Counted from the first letter of the stretch, positions 7,296-15,295 are shown. The stretch: DNA of 29,839 nt from Pelomicrobium sp036803785 (GCF_036803785.1 NZ_DAIRTR010000025.1:1-29839), one strand, 5' to 3'. Numbers and translations are program-made. The notes: generated by a model from the letters alone, not told the origin.

Positions 7296-7719
7296 GGACC
7301 GTCTCCAGCCACGCCCGGATAGCCCAAAGCGCTTCCTGGCTCAGGATGCCCTCGAAGGGCGGCATGTACACGCGCCCGTCCCGGGACGAGCCCTTGCGCA
7401 CACGCATGAGGTAGAGTTCGTCTCCCTCGTCCCCCTTGGGGAGGTAGCGGAGGTCCGGGGCGATGCCACCCGAGACCGCCTCCAGCCCGTGGCAGCGGGC
7501 ACAGTTCTGGTTGTACGCGGAAGCCCCAAGGGCGATGGCCTGGGGATGACCCCGGTACGGGTTGATGGTGCGCCATTCCGAACCGAGGGAGGGCAGCCCC
7601 GCAACGTCCACCGGCTGGGGCGTCACGTCCCCATGAGGCCAGGCAGTGACCGGTCCCCACCCCAGCACCAGCGCCAGGGCCCAAGCATACCTCTCTCCGG
7701 CCTTTCGTTCCTTTCCCAT
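7285..7719 (-). CDS. pedF: Cytochrome c-550, PedF type, electron acceptor for the PQQ alcohol dehydrogenase
   Basis: The 144-residue protein has an N-terminal signal (YAWALALVLGWGPVTAWP) and then HGDVTPQPVDVAGLP, NPYRG and GASAYNQNCARCHGLEAVSGG, followed by VYMPPFEGILSQEALWAIR. These blocks are those of the PedF cytochrome family of Pseudomonas alcohol oxidation clusters. CARCH (Cys73, Cys76, His77) binds one haem c; Met119 in YMPPF is the likely axial ligand. ATG 7719 was chosen over far-upstream starts because it follows GGGGAAAGCGCG and begins the signal peptide. It should accept electrons from the ExaF-like dehydrogenase at 10077-11837 and pass them towards the terminal oxidase. A -24/-12 promoter lies about 55 bases upstream. 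Confidence 0.9.
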   Translation of the reverse strand: MGKERKAGERYAWALALVLGWGPVTAWPHGDVTPQPVDVAGLPSLGSEWRTINPYRGHPQAIALGASAYNQNCARCHGLEAVSGGIAPDLRYLPKGDEGDELYLMRVRKGSSRDGRVYMPPFEGILSQEALWAIRAWLETVHEE

Positions 7720-7772
7720 CGCGCTTTCCCCGATCGATGTGCCGACGCAGATCATTCCCAAGCCAGCCTTGG

Positions 7773-7788
7773 AGCAGCATCCATGCCA
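7773..7788 (-). promoter_or_regulatory. Sigma-54 (-24/-12) promoter of the pedF operon
   Basis: On the minus strand the sequence is TGGCATGGATGCTGCT. It has GG and GC spaced by ten bases, as RpoN requires, and matches TGGCAC-N5-TTGC at all but two positions. Transcription would start near 7762, leaving a leader of about 43 bases before ATG 7719. A sigma-54 activator gene is divergent from it. Confidence 0.65.
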
Positions 7789-7893
7789 ACGCGTTGCGAC
7801 GCGACACTGCCCGCCAACAAAGATGGGCATAATCTTTCGTCCTGCGCTGAATGGCCTACTTTTTGTTACAGTAAGGATGAACGCCGGAAAGAC

Positions 7894-7910
7894 TGTTCCA
7901 TTTTGGTACA
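7894..7910. promoter_or_regulatory. Inverted repeat, candidate binding site of the AcoR-like activator
   Basis: TGTTCC-N5-GGTACA is a nearly perfect palindrome (one mismatch between arms). It lies about 140 bases upstream of the predicted pedF transcription start, a normal enhancer distance for sigma-54 activators, and about 55 bases upstream of the activator's own start codon, which would also allow autoregulation. Assignment is by position and symmetry only. Confidence 0.45.
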
Positions 7911-7964
7911 CAGGGACCACAAGCGCGTCCCGAGCGGCTCCGGCGGCACGGGAGAGGAGGAGGC

Positions 7965-9944
7965 ATGAAACCGCCCATCCACGAACCGATGCGCGCCATC
8001 CAGGTGGCGCGTGAACTTTTCTTCCACAAGGCCCAGGCACCCGACGGGTTTCTGCGCGAGCCCATCATCCGGTCATGGCAACGCTGCCGTCAGGTAGGAC
8101 TTAGCGCAGGGCAGCGCTCGCAAGAGGTGGAGCGGCTCGAGCAGCGCCTCCTGGCTGAGCGGCGGGAACAGCACCTTGCCTTGATTTCCCACGCCGAGCC
8201 GGTGATGGAAACCCTGTACGAGCAGATTCGCAACACGGGGAGCATGGTCCTGCTGGCCGACCCCCAGGGCTTCATCCTCCACGCGCTGGGCGATGCCGAT
8301 TTCGTCGAAAAAGCCCAGCGGGTCGCCCTGGCGCCAGGAGCCTCCTGGGCAGAGGAATCCAAGGGCACTAACGCCATCGGTACGGCCGTGGCGGAGCAAT
8401 CGCCGGTGGCGGTGCATGGCCCCGAGCATTACCTAGAGCGCAACGCGTTCCTCACCTGTTCGGCCGCACCCATCTTCGATCCAAGCGGCCGTATCACCGG
8501 TGTGCTGGACATCTCGGGGGACTACCGAAGCCGTCACGAGCACACCCTCGCCCTGGTGAGGATGTCGGCCCAGATCATCGAGAACCGGCTGATCAACACC
8601 CGTTTCGACAAGGAAATCATCGCTTACTTCCATCCCCGCCCCGAGTTTTTGGGAACCCTGTGCGAGGGCATCGCAGTCTTTTCCTGTACGGGCGAGCTGC
8701 TCGCGGCCAACAAGAGCGCCCTTTATCAACTTTGCCTGCCGCGGGAGGCCTTGCACGTCCACTCTTGGGAATCCCTTTTCGATGCTCCGCTGCAATCCCT
8801 GATCCTGCAGGCGTGCTCGGACCCCTCGCCCACTGTTCCCATTTACCTGAGGAACGGGTTGCGGGTTTTCCTGCGCCTGAGGGTGGGCGGCGGCAGGCGA
8901 TCTGCAGCTGCCGTTTTCGTGCCGGAGGGCCGCACCTCTCCTCGGGTGGAGCGGTCCCGCGCGCAGCAGGACCGCCCGTTGAGCCTCGATGCCCTGGATC
9001 TGGGCGATCCGAAGATGCGCCGCCTGGTGGAGCGGGCAAAGTTGATCGTGGACCGGGACATCCCGGTGCTCATCCAAGGGGAATCCGGCACAGGCAAGGA
9101 GCTCTTCGCCCGAGCGCTCTGGGGCAGCGGCCCTCGCCGGCACCAGCCTTTTATCGCGGTCAATTGCGCGGCAATTCCCGAAACCTTGATCGAGTCCGAG
9201 CTGTTTGGCTATGAAGAAGGCGCCTTCACCGGGGCGCGGCGCAAAGGTCACGTAGGAAAGATCCAGCAGGCCGACGGCGGAACCCTGTTCCTGGACGAGA
9301 TCGGAGACATGCCCTTGCCGCTCCAAGCCCGGCTGTTACGGGTCCTCCAGGAGCGCAGCGTCACGCCCCTGGGCAGCAGCAAGTGCTGCCCGGTAGATTT
9401 CTTCCTGATCTGCGCCACCCATCGCAACCTGCACGAAGAAGTGGCGAAGGGCAAATTCCGCCAGGATCTCTATTACCGGATCCGGGGTGTGCGCTTCCGG
9501 CTCCCGCCCTTGCGAGAGCGAGCCGATTTCGACAGACTAGTCCACGCCCTCCTCACCCGGGAACACCCGGCCGGTGCCTCGGCCCAAGTTTCCGAAGAGG
9601 TGATGGCGGCCTTGCGCCGGCACACCTGGCCCGGCAATCTGCGGGAGCTCCACAGCGTGCTGCGGGCCGCGGTGGCCATGGCGGGGGCTTCGCGGCTCAT
9701 CGCCATGGAGCATCTGCCCGAAGAGTTCCTCGAGGAGATGGCCGCCGACGTTGCCTCTCGAGAGGTGGGACCCGCGTTGGGGCGTGCTACGGCCGAAACA
9801 CTGGAAGACCTGGAAGTGAGCGTCATACAGCGGGTGCTGGCAGAGAGCGGCGGCAACGTTTCCGCCGCCGCCCGGCGGCTGGGTATCAGCCGCAACACCA
9901 TCTACCGTAAGATGGCGGCTCTGCGTGCCAGGAACGGCTCCTGA
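7965..9944 (+). CDS. AcoR-like sigma-54-dependent transcriptional activator
   Basis: This 659-residue regulator has three parts. Residues about 60-330 form a sensory region with a GAF-type domain (ADPQGFILHALGD, SWAEESKGTNAIGTA, GVLDISGDYRSRHEHTLALV), as in AcoR. Residues about 345-575 are the AAA+ sigma-54 interaction domain: Walker A GESGTGKE (372-379), the RpoN-contacting loop GAFTGA (419-424), GGTLFLDEIGD, and YYRIRGVRFRLPPLRER. The C-terminus is a Fis-type helix-turn-helix (SGGNVSAAARRLGISRNTIY). There is no receiver domain, so it probably responds to a small molecule, perhaps an alcohol or aldehyde. GAGAGGAGGAGG precedes ATG 7965. It is divergent from the pedF operon and convergent with the dehydrogenase gene, both of which carry -24/-12 promoters, so it most likely activates both. 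Confidence 0.93.
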   Translation: MKPPIHEPMRAIQVARELFFHKAQAPDGFLREPIIRSWQRCRQVGLSAGQRSQEVERLEQRLLAERREQHLALISHAEPVMETLYEQIRNTGSMVLLADPQGFILHALGDADFVEKAQRVALAPGASWAEESKGTNAIGTAVAEQSPVAVHGPEHYLERNAFLTCSAAPIFDPSGRITGVLDISGDYRSRHEHTLALVRMSAQIIENRLINTRFDKEIIAYFHPRPEFLGTLCEGIAVFSCTGELLAANKSALYQLCLPREALHVHSWESLFDAPLQSLILQACSDPSPTVPIYLRNGLRVFLRLRVGGGRRSAAAVFVPEGRTSPRVERSRAQQDRPLSLDALDLGDPKMRRLVERAKLIVDRDIPVLIQGESGTGKELFARALWGSGPRRHQPFIAVNCAAIPETLIESELFGYEEGAFTGARRKGHVGKIQQADGGTLFLDEIGDMPLPLQARLLRVLQERSVTPLGSSKCCPVDFFLICATHRNLHEEVAKGKFRQDLYYRIRGVRFRLPPLRERADFDRLVHALLTREHPAGASAQVSEEVMAALRRHTWPGNLRELHSVLRAAVAMAGASRLIAMEHLPEEFLEEMAADVASREVGPALGRATAETLEDLEVSVIQRVLAESGGNVSAAARRLGISRNTIYRKMAALRARNGS

Positions 9945-10040
9945 GCCTGCTTGCAGCAGACCGCTCGGGCGGCACGTTTGTCAATGCTCGATGCGTCGGA
10001 CCAAGCGAGCTGCATGTCCAACGATTCCCTGATTGCCCCC

Positions 10041-10072
10041 CTTCCCCTCTCTCGTCAACAGAGTGGGGAAAG
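10041..10072 (-). terminator. Hairpin after the alcohol dehydrogenase gene
   Basis: Just past the dehydrogenase stop codon an inverted repeat (CTTCCCCTCTCT and AGAGTGGGGAAAG arms around a seven-base loop) can form a stem with small mismatches. It lies between two convergent genes. There is no U-run, so termination efficiency is uncertain. Confidence 0.35.
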
Positions 10073-10076
10073 CGGC

Positions 10077-11837
10077 TCACTCACGCTTTAGCTTGAAGAC
10101 CCACAGCATGCCGCCCTGTTCCAGGTAGGCGACCCGCTTGGCCACTTCTCCGCCCCACAAGGGTACCGCGCCTCCCCAGCCCGAGACGACGGCGAGGTAT
10201 TGCTCGCCGTCCATCTCCCAGGTGACAGGCGGCGCGACCACCCCAGAGCCGGTTTGGAAAGCCCAAAGCTCTTTCCCGGTCTTGGCGTCGAATGCCTTCA
10301 GATAGCCCTCGGGCGTCCCCGCGAATACCAGCCCGCCTCCGGTCACCAGCACGCCTCCCCAGAGGGGGGCGGGGTTGCGGTATTCCCAGACGATTTCGCC
10401 GCTCGCCGGATCGATCGCCCGCAGCGCGCCGATATAGTCCTCGTAGAGGGGCTTGATGGTGAAGCCGGCGCCGAGGTAGGCCGCGCCCTTCTTGTAGGCG
10501 ACGGGCTCGTTCCAGATGTCCATGCACCATTCGTTAGCCGGCACGTAAAACAGGCCGGTATCCGGGCTGTAGGCCATGGGCTGCTGGTTCTTGCCGCCCA
10601 GGAACGAAGGGCAGCTGTAGACCACCTGTCCCTTCTTGCCGTCGGCGCTCTGGGCCGGGTTGCCGGGGCGATTTTCGGGGACGTAGAGCGGCCGCCCGCT
10701 GCTTTCATCGATCCCCTTGGCCCAAGTGATCTTGCTCACGAAGGGGAAGGCCTTGATGAGCTTTCCTGTGACCCGGTCGTTCACGTAGAAGAAGCCGTTG
10801 CGGTCGGCTTTAGCGCCGGCTTTTATCCGCTTGCCATCCTTCTTGAAGTCGAAGGGCACGAACTCGTTTACCCCGTCGAAATCCCAACCGTCATGGGGTG
10901 TGCTCTGGTAATGCCAAGCGATTTTGCCGGTGTCCGCGTCGATGGCGACGGTGGCTGCCGAATACAGGTTATCTCCTGGGCGTGCCCAGCTGTTCCAGGG
11001 CGCGGGGTTGCCGGTGCCCGCGTAAATGAGGTTGGTCTGGGGGTCGTAGGTGAAGTTGTTCCAGGTGGCAGCGCCGCAGGTCTTCCACAGATCCCCGGGC
11101 CAAGTGGCGTTCACCGTGCCGGTCAGTCCGTTCTCCTTGCCGTTGAGATAACCCATGTGGCCCTCGCACACGGGTCGGGTCCAGATCAGTCGGCCGGTCT
11201 TGGCATCGCGAGCGTCCACCCGTCCGGCGACACCGAACTCGCCGCCCGAGACGCCCGTCACCACCATGCCCTTTACGATCAAGGGCGCCGCCGTGTAGGA
11301 ATAACCCGCTTGATAATCCGCCAACTTCTCCTTCCACACCACCTTGCCCGTGTCCCGGTCCAAAGCCAGGAGCTGGGCGTCCAGGGTGCCGAAGATGACC
11401 AGGTGGTCGTACAGGGCGGCGCCCCGGTTCACCACGTCGCAGCAGGGCATGATGCCGTCGGGAAGCCGGTGTTCGTACTTCCATAGCTTCTTACCAGTGC
11501 GCGCGTCCAGGGCGAAAAGACGGGAGTAGGAGGCGGTGACAAAAATCTTTCCGTCATGGATGAGGGGCGTCGCCTCCTGGCCTCGCTGCTTCTCGCTCCC
11601 AAAGGAAAACGCCCAGACGGGCACTAGGTTCTTCACTGTCCCCGTGTTGACCTGAGCGAGCGGGCTGTAGCGCTGGGCCCAGGGCCCCAAGCCGGCGGAC
11701 ACGACGTCTCCCGGCGTTTGGGCATCGTTCAGAATGTCTGCGTCGGTGACGCCTTTGGCCTGGGCTGCCGCCACCATGCTTATGAAAGCCGCACCCCCCA
11801 AGCCCGCGACGACGATGTTCTTCCAGTCCTTCGCCAT
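10077..11837 (-). CDS. exaF: PQQ-dependent alcohol dehydrogenase, lanthanide-type active site (ExaF/PedH-like)
   Basis: The 586-residue periplasmic quinoprotein has a signal peptide (ending AAAQA before KG) and an eight-bladed propeller with repeated tryptophan docking motifs (DTGKVVWKEK, DAKTGKELWAFQTG). The vicinal cysteines Cys132-Cys133 in MPCCDVVNRG form the ring disulfide at PQQ. Likely metal ligands are Glu200 (SGGEFG) and Asn277 (GTGNPAPWN), and the catalytic Asp is Asp319 in HDGWDFDGVNE. Asp321, two residues on, is the extra ligand typical of lanthanide-dependent enzymes; calcium enzymes have Ser or Ala there. Sequence blocks (DEFG-like EFGVAGR, EGHMGYLNGK, GGKNQQPMAYS) resemble ExaA/ExaF/PedH rather than XoxF, so ethanol and other primary alcohols are the likely substrates. 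It has a near-consensus sigma-54 promoter and a strong ribosome-binding site (GGAAAGGAGAGG). Confidence 0.9.
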   Translation of the reverse strand: MAKDWKNIVVAGLGGAAFISMVAAAQAKGVTDADILNDAQTPGDVVSAGLGPWAQRYSPLAQVNTGTVKNLVPVWAFSFGSEKQRGQEATPLIHDGKIFVTASYSRLFALDARTGKKLWKYEHRLPDGIMPCCDVVNRGAALYDHLVIFGTLDAQLLALDRDTGKVVWKEKLADYQAGYSYTAAPLIVKGMVVTGVSGGEFGVAGRVDARDAKTGRLIWTRPVCEGHMGYLNGKENGLTGTVNATWPGDLWKTCGAATWNNFTYDPQTNLIYAGTGNPAPWNSWARPGDNLYSAATVAIDADTGKIAWHYQSTPHDGWDFDGVNEFVPFDFKKDGKRIKAGAKADRNGFFYVNDRVTGKLIKAFPFVSKITWAKGIDESSGRPLYVPENRPGNPAQSADGKKGQVVYSCPSFLGGKNQQPMAYSPDTGLFYVPANEWCMDIWNEPVAYKKGAAYLGAGFTIKPLYEDYIGALRAIDPASGEIVWEYRNPAPLWGGVLVTGGGLVFAGTPEGYLKAFDAKTGKELWAFQTGSGVVAPPVTWEMDGEQYLAVVSGWGGAVPLWGGEVAKRVAYLEQGGMLWVFKLKRE

Positions 11838-11907
11838 GTTTGCCTCTCCTTTCCTGTCACTGCCCTGAGACGGGCCCTCGTTCCGGGCCTCTCGTCATCG
11901 GGTGCTG

Positions 11908-11922
11908 GCAATTCGCGTGCCA
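11908..11922 (-). promoter_or_regulatory. Sigma-54 (-24/-12) promoter of the alcohol dehydrogenase gene
   Basis: The minus strand reads TGGCACGCGAATTGC, an exact match to TGGCAC-N5-TTGC. Transcription would begin near 11896, giving a leader of about 59 bases. The site is nearly palindromic (TGGCA-N7-TGCCA), so the plus strand also has GG and GC at the right spacing and might once have served the divergent aldehyde dehydrogenase remnant. The rest of 11838-12158 contains no gene; possible activator half-sites TGTGCC (12068-12073), GGAACA (12084-12089) and GGGACA (12102-12107) lie 170-210 bases upstream of the predicted start. Confidence 0.8.
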
Positions 11923-12158
11923 TCCGTCCCCTCTGGGAGCATGCTTGGGGAATGGCTTTGTTTCCCACCAGGTCGCCCGCTCGAGGCAGCCCTGCTCCAG
12001 AACGAAACAGTTGTTGCAAGCCGGGACGCAAAGTGATGGGCGGCCGGAAGTGCCGATTCGGCGCGCTTGTGCCTCACACGGATGGAACACTTCCCGCAAG
12101 GGGGACAAGTACGCCCTCGATAGAAGAGGTGCCTAATGACGCTCGATCGAAAGCAAGG

Positions 12159-12850
12159 ATGAATCTGTTCGACCTGCAAAGCCCGGGGGGAAGCGCAATC
12201 CCTTTCAGGCCCGCTATGGCAACCCCATTAACGGCCGATGGAGGGCGCTGCAGGACGTAGAACAGAATGGAGCAGTGGGCAAGCGCTTACCGCTGGGATC
12301 AATGAACGGCTCCGGACTGGAGGCAGACAAACCCCTGGCTCTGGCTTCGTACTCCCGCATCGCCAACATCGCCTTCACCGCAGAGACCATCACTGAGTGC
12401 ACGATCACGCAGCACGCTTCCTGGAACCTCATTCCGGTCGCCCCGGCGCAGGGATAAGAATCACAACATCCTCTTCGCCGACGCAGTGGAGCGCGACGAC
12501 CATTTTCTGGAAAATGCCTGAAAGGTTTTGCCTGTTCGCCTTCGATCAGGGGGCACAATGAGCACCTGCCCGTCCCGGGCGCTGAGGCGGATCGCCGCCT
12601 TCAAGCAGGATACCCCCCCTGGAGAAGGACACCATGATCGGTGCTCGAGTCTCCAGCGAGCAGGTAGAGAAAATCCTATCCCCCATTGACCCGGGGAAGG
12701 AGGAGGCCGGAGCTTCCGGCAGGCGGCAACTGCAACCACCCCCTGAAAGGCGACTTTGCGGGCTAGGCACTGGCGTGTGGGCCCAGGATACCGCGAAAGC
12801 CTATCGCATGGGGCGCCGCTTGCAGGCGGAAAGACTGTGGCCCAATCCTA
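12159..12850 (+). pseudogene. Remnant of an aldehyde dehydrogenase gene (ExaC/AldA type)
   Basis: Fragments of an NAD-dependent aldehyde dehydrogenase occur in the correct order in different frames. First comes FQARYGNPINGRW (N-terminal FKARYGNFINGEW in the family). After a deletion of roughly 170-180 codons come NGSGLEADKPLA, RIANIAFTAETIT and ASWNLIPV, ending at TAA 12455-12457. Next is NILFADAVERDDHFLENA followed by a stop, and then STCPSRAL, which in intact enzymes follows the catalytic Cys region. Then comes MIGARVSSEQVEKILS, then a second deletion of about 55 codons after LKGDFAG, then GLGTGVWAQDTAKAYRMGRR. Such genes normally oxidise the aldehyde made by the neighbouring alcohol dehydrogenase. 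The start codon and catalytic Glu/Cys segments are lost or damaged, so no active enzyme can be made. The original frame cannot be restored. Confidence 0.85.
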
Positions 12851-13000
12851 TTCCGATACCGAGCGCATATTCATTTGATCACCGGCGTGGTGCCGAGCAA
12901 CGGCGGCATGTTTCCCTGGAGAGGCCCGGAGGCTGCGCTCCGTCGCCTGTTCCGGCTCTACAGCGAAGAAGAATGGGCGGCCCTCACCCGCGGTTCATGA
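12851..13000 (+). pseudogene. Remnant of a DUF779 gene fused to the aldehyde dehydrogenase remnant
   Basis: The frame from 12851 reads FRYRAHIHLITGVVPSNGG, then MFPWRGPEAALRRLFRLYSEEEWAAL, ending at TGA 12998-13000. This matches the C-terminal third of DUF779 proteins, which have FEYWRHTHLI..VVPGNGGMFSLEGPEG and end LFTDEEWAAL. DUF779 genes commonly sit directly after ExaC-type aldehyde dehydrogenase genes. Here the N-terminal two thirds and the intergenic region are gone, and the junction with the dehydrogenase remnant falls near 12845-12851. The fragment has no start and is not expected to be made. Confidence 0.75.
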
Positions 13001-13018
13001 TCCGATCTTGCGTCCCCT

Positions 13019-14863
13019 TCAACGGCCCGGGGGCAAAGGAGCGAGGCCGAATTGAAGCTCCGCCAGGCGCGCGTAGAGGGGGCTTGAGCGCAGGAGCTCC
13101 TCGTGGCGACCGATGCCCACGAGCCGACCCTGGTCCAGCACTGCGATGCGGTCGACGCTGCGCACCGTGGAGAGTCGGTGGGCGATGATGAGGGTGGTGC
13201 GGCCTTGCATCAGGCGGTCGAGGGCTTTCTGTACCATGCGCTCGCTCTCTGAGTCCAGGGCGCTGGTGGCCTCGTCCAACAGCAGGATGGGCCGATCGGC
13301 GAGAATCGCGCGGGCGATGGCGATACGCTGACGCTCGCCACCGGAAAGGCGCACCCCCCGTTCCCCGAGCGGAGTCTCATACCCCTGGGGCAGGCGTTCG
13401 ATGAACTCCGCAGCGAAGGCCGCCTCGCAGGCCGCCCGCACCTCCGCGTCGGTGGCTTCCGGCCGGCCGTAGCGCACGTTGTCCAGGACGCTCGCGGCGA
13501 AAATCGCCGGCTCCTGGGGCACCGTGGCGAAACGCCGGCGTACCTCCGCCGGATCGGCCGCCCGCAAGTCCACCCCGTCGACACGGATCGAACCGGCCGC
13601 GGGATCGTAGAAGCGCAGCAACAGCAGGAACACGGTGGTCTTGCCCGCGCCGGACGGGCCCACCAGCGCTAGGCGGCCGCCTGGTTCCACCCGCAGGGTG
13701 AAGTCATACAGAGCAGGATGTTCCGGCTTCGCCGGATAGAAGAAGGTGACCCGCTCCATCTCCACCCGCCCTACTGGCGGCTCAGGCAGGGGCACCGGCC
13801 GTGCCGGCCGCTGGATCTCCGGCTCCGTGTGCAAGATTTCCATGAGTCGCTCCATGGCCCCGGCACCCCGCTGCAGGTCGCCGATCACCTCGCTGATGGC
13901 CCCAGCGGAGCCCGCCACCACGGCGGCATAGAAGACGAAGGCCGAGAGCTCCCCCGCGGTGAGCCGTCCCGCCAGCACGTCGTGACCCCCGATCCACAAA
14001 ATGACGCCGATCGCTCCCATCACCAGGACAATGACAGCCGAGATGAGGAGCGCTCGAGCTCGGATGCGACGCTGGGCAGCGGCGAAAGCCGCCTCCAGCC
14101 GCTCCTCGAAGCGGCGCCGGTCCTCGGCCTCGTGGCCGTAGGCTTGCACGGTGCGAATTTCGTGCAACGACTCGTCGATGTGGGCGCCTAGGTCCGCCAC
14201 CCGGTCCTGGCTTGCCCGGGAAAGCCGCCGCACCTTGCGGCCGAAGAGCACGATGGGCCCCACCACGACGGGCACGCCCAGGAGCACCAGGGCGGTCAAC
14301 TTCCAGCTGGTGGCAGCCAGCATGACCAGGGCGCCAAGGCCCATAAGGGTGTTGCGCAGAGCCATGGACACGCTGGTGCCGATCACCGTCTCCAGCATGG
14401 CCGTGTCGGCAGTCAAGCGCGAGATCATTTCCCCCGTGCGCGTGGACTCGTAGAAGCCCGGGGAAAGGGTCAGGAGATGGGAATAGACCTTGCGTCGCAG
14501 GTCGGCGATCACCCGCTCGCCGATCCACGAGACAAGATAAAAGCGCACGTAGGTGGCGACCGCCATGACCACCACCACGACCAAGAGCAGCGCCAGGGCG
14601 TGGTTAAGGGCGCTCGGATCATCGCCAACGAAGCCCCGGTCGATGACCTGCTTGAGCCCCTGCCCCACCACTAGGAAGGCGCTCGCCGCCACCACCAGGG
14701 CCACCGTGGCGCCCGCGGCGCGCCCTTTGTAAGGCGCGATGAAGCGTAAAAGCTCCTTCAGGATGGCGAGGCGGGCCAGGTTTGCCTGGGCACGCTCCTC
14801 GCCCCGGGAGGTCTGCCCCGGCCCTCCACGCCTGAGGGAAACATCGTGTGCGCCCTCAGTCAT
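13019..14863 (-). CDS. MsbA-like ABC exporter, fused membrane and ATPase domains
   Basis: The 614-residue half-transporter has an N-terminal membrane domain with six predicted helices (about residues 40-325, including FVGDDPSALNHALALLLVVVVVMAV and SWIGERVIADLRRKVYSHLL). The nucleotide-binding domain follows: Walker A GPSGAGKTT (near 402-410), signature LSGGERQRIAIARA (near 505), Walker B ILLLDEATSALD and the H-loop IIAHRLSTV. It should work as a homodimer exporting a lipid or hydrophobic compound. I chose ATG 14863, which overlaps the stop of the upstream VOC gene as ATGA, rather than a longer frame that would run into that gene. It is the last gene of a three-gene operon. The substrate is unknown. 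Confidence 0.92.
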   Translation of the reverse strand: MTEGAHDVSLRRGGPGQTSRGEERAQANLARLAILKELLRFIAPYKGRAAGATVALVVAASAFLVVGQGLKQVIDRGFVGDDPSALNHALALLLVVVVVMAVATYVRFYLVSWIGERVIADLRRKVYSHLLTLSPGFYESTRTGEMISRLTADTAMLETVIGTSVSMALRNTLMGLGALVMLAATSWKLTALVLLGVPVVVGPIVLFGRKVRRLSRASQDRVADLGAHIDESLHEIRTVQAYGHEAEDRRRFEERLEAAFAAAQRRIRARALLISAVIVLVMGAIGVILWIGGHDVLAGRLTAGELSAFVFYAAVVAGSAGAISEVIGDLQRGAGAMERLMEILHTEPEIQRPARPVPLPEPPVGRVEMERVTFFYPAKPEHPALYDFTLRVEPGGRLALVGPSGAGKTTVFLLLLRFYDPAAGSIRVDGVDLRAADPAEVRRRFATVPQEPAIFAASVLDNVRYGRPEATDAEVRAACEAAFAAEFIERLPQGYETPLGERGVRLSGGERQRIAIARAILADRPILLLDEATSALDSESERMVQKALDRLMQGRTTLIIAHRLSTVRSVDRIAVLDQGRLVGIGRHEELLRSSPLYARLAELQFGLAPLPPGR

Positions 14864-15258
14864 CCGCGGGCTCCCGCCGAGGCTTTTTCGGGCTCGTCGC
14901 CGAAATCGAGCTCCACCTTGGCGCCGTTGGGGTCGAGAAAGAACATCTGCCACACGCCGGTGCCCGGCTGCCGGCGCAGGTCGAAAGGGATGCCGTGGCG
15001 TTGCAGCTTCGCCTTCCATTCTTCCTTGTTCGTCGCCGAAAAAGCCATGTGATCGATGACCCCCGAGCGCTGCGCGGGCAAGTCACGACCGGCGATCACG
15101 TGGAGCACGGGGCGGCCGCGGCAATAGAACCAGGCGCCTGGAAAACCGAAGGGGGGCCGCTCGCCTTCGCGGAGGCCCAGGACTTCGGCATAGAAACGCC
15201 GGGTAGTCTCCAGATCCTCGGTGAGCACGGTGAAATGATCGAGTCCTTGGATCGTCAT
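14860..15258 (-). CDS. VOC (glyoxalase/bleomycin-resistance) family protein
   Basis: This 132-residue protein shows one vicinal-oxygen-chelate module pair: LDHFTVLTEDLETTRRFYAEVLGL at the start, VIDHMAF in the middle and FFLDPNGAKVELDF near the end. His8, His70 and Glu116 are the likely metal ligands. Proteins of this size dimerise to form glyoxalase-, dioxygenase- or resistance-type active sites, so the reaction cannot be assigned. Its stop codon overlaps the start of the ABC exporter gene (ATGA), implying translational coupling, and it lies 37 bases after the DUF2520 gene. Confidence 0.85.
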   Translation of the reverse strand: MTIQGLDHFTVLTEDLETTRRFYAEVLGLREGERPPFGFPGAWFYCRGRPVLHVIAGRDLPAQRSGVIDHMAFSATNKEEWKAKLQRHGIPFDLRRQPGTGVWQMFFLDPNGAKVELDFGDEPEKASAGARG

Positions 15259-15295
15259 CTATTTCAATACTCTCCCTTCTCTACCTGCCAGCAAA

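Noticed and set aside
7720..8040. Longer start for the cytochrome c gene, giving 251 residues
   Set aside because: The extension crosses the divergent promoter region and the activator gene, and the signal peptide and ribosome-binding site fit ATG 7719.
10200..11486. Long plus-strand open frame of 428 codons opposite the alcohol dehydrogenase
   Set aside because: It lies wholly antisense to a well-conserved quinoprotein gene, its composition is that of a high-GC shadow frame, and it shows no domain.
10077..11837. Assignment of the quinoprotein as the methanol dehydrogenase XoxF
   Set aside because: Blocks such as EFGVAGR, EGHMGYLNGK and GGKNQQPMAYS and the PedF-type cytochrome fit the ExaF/PedH branch better, although the Asp-X-Asp pair is shared with XoxF.
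12634..13188. A 184-codon plus-strand gene
   Set aside because: Only its first part matches anything (the aldehyde dehydrogenase remnant); the rest is out-of-frame debris and antisense to the ABC exporter.
14864..15019. N-terminal extension of the ABC exporter to 666 residues
   Set aside because: The extra 52 residues overlap the VOC gene, are Arg-rich and unlike the family; the ATGA overlap gives a natural start at 14863.
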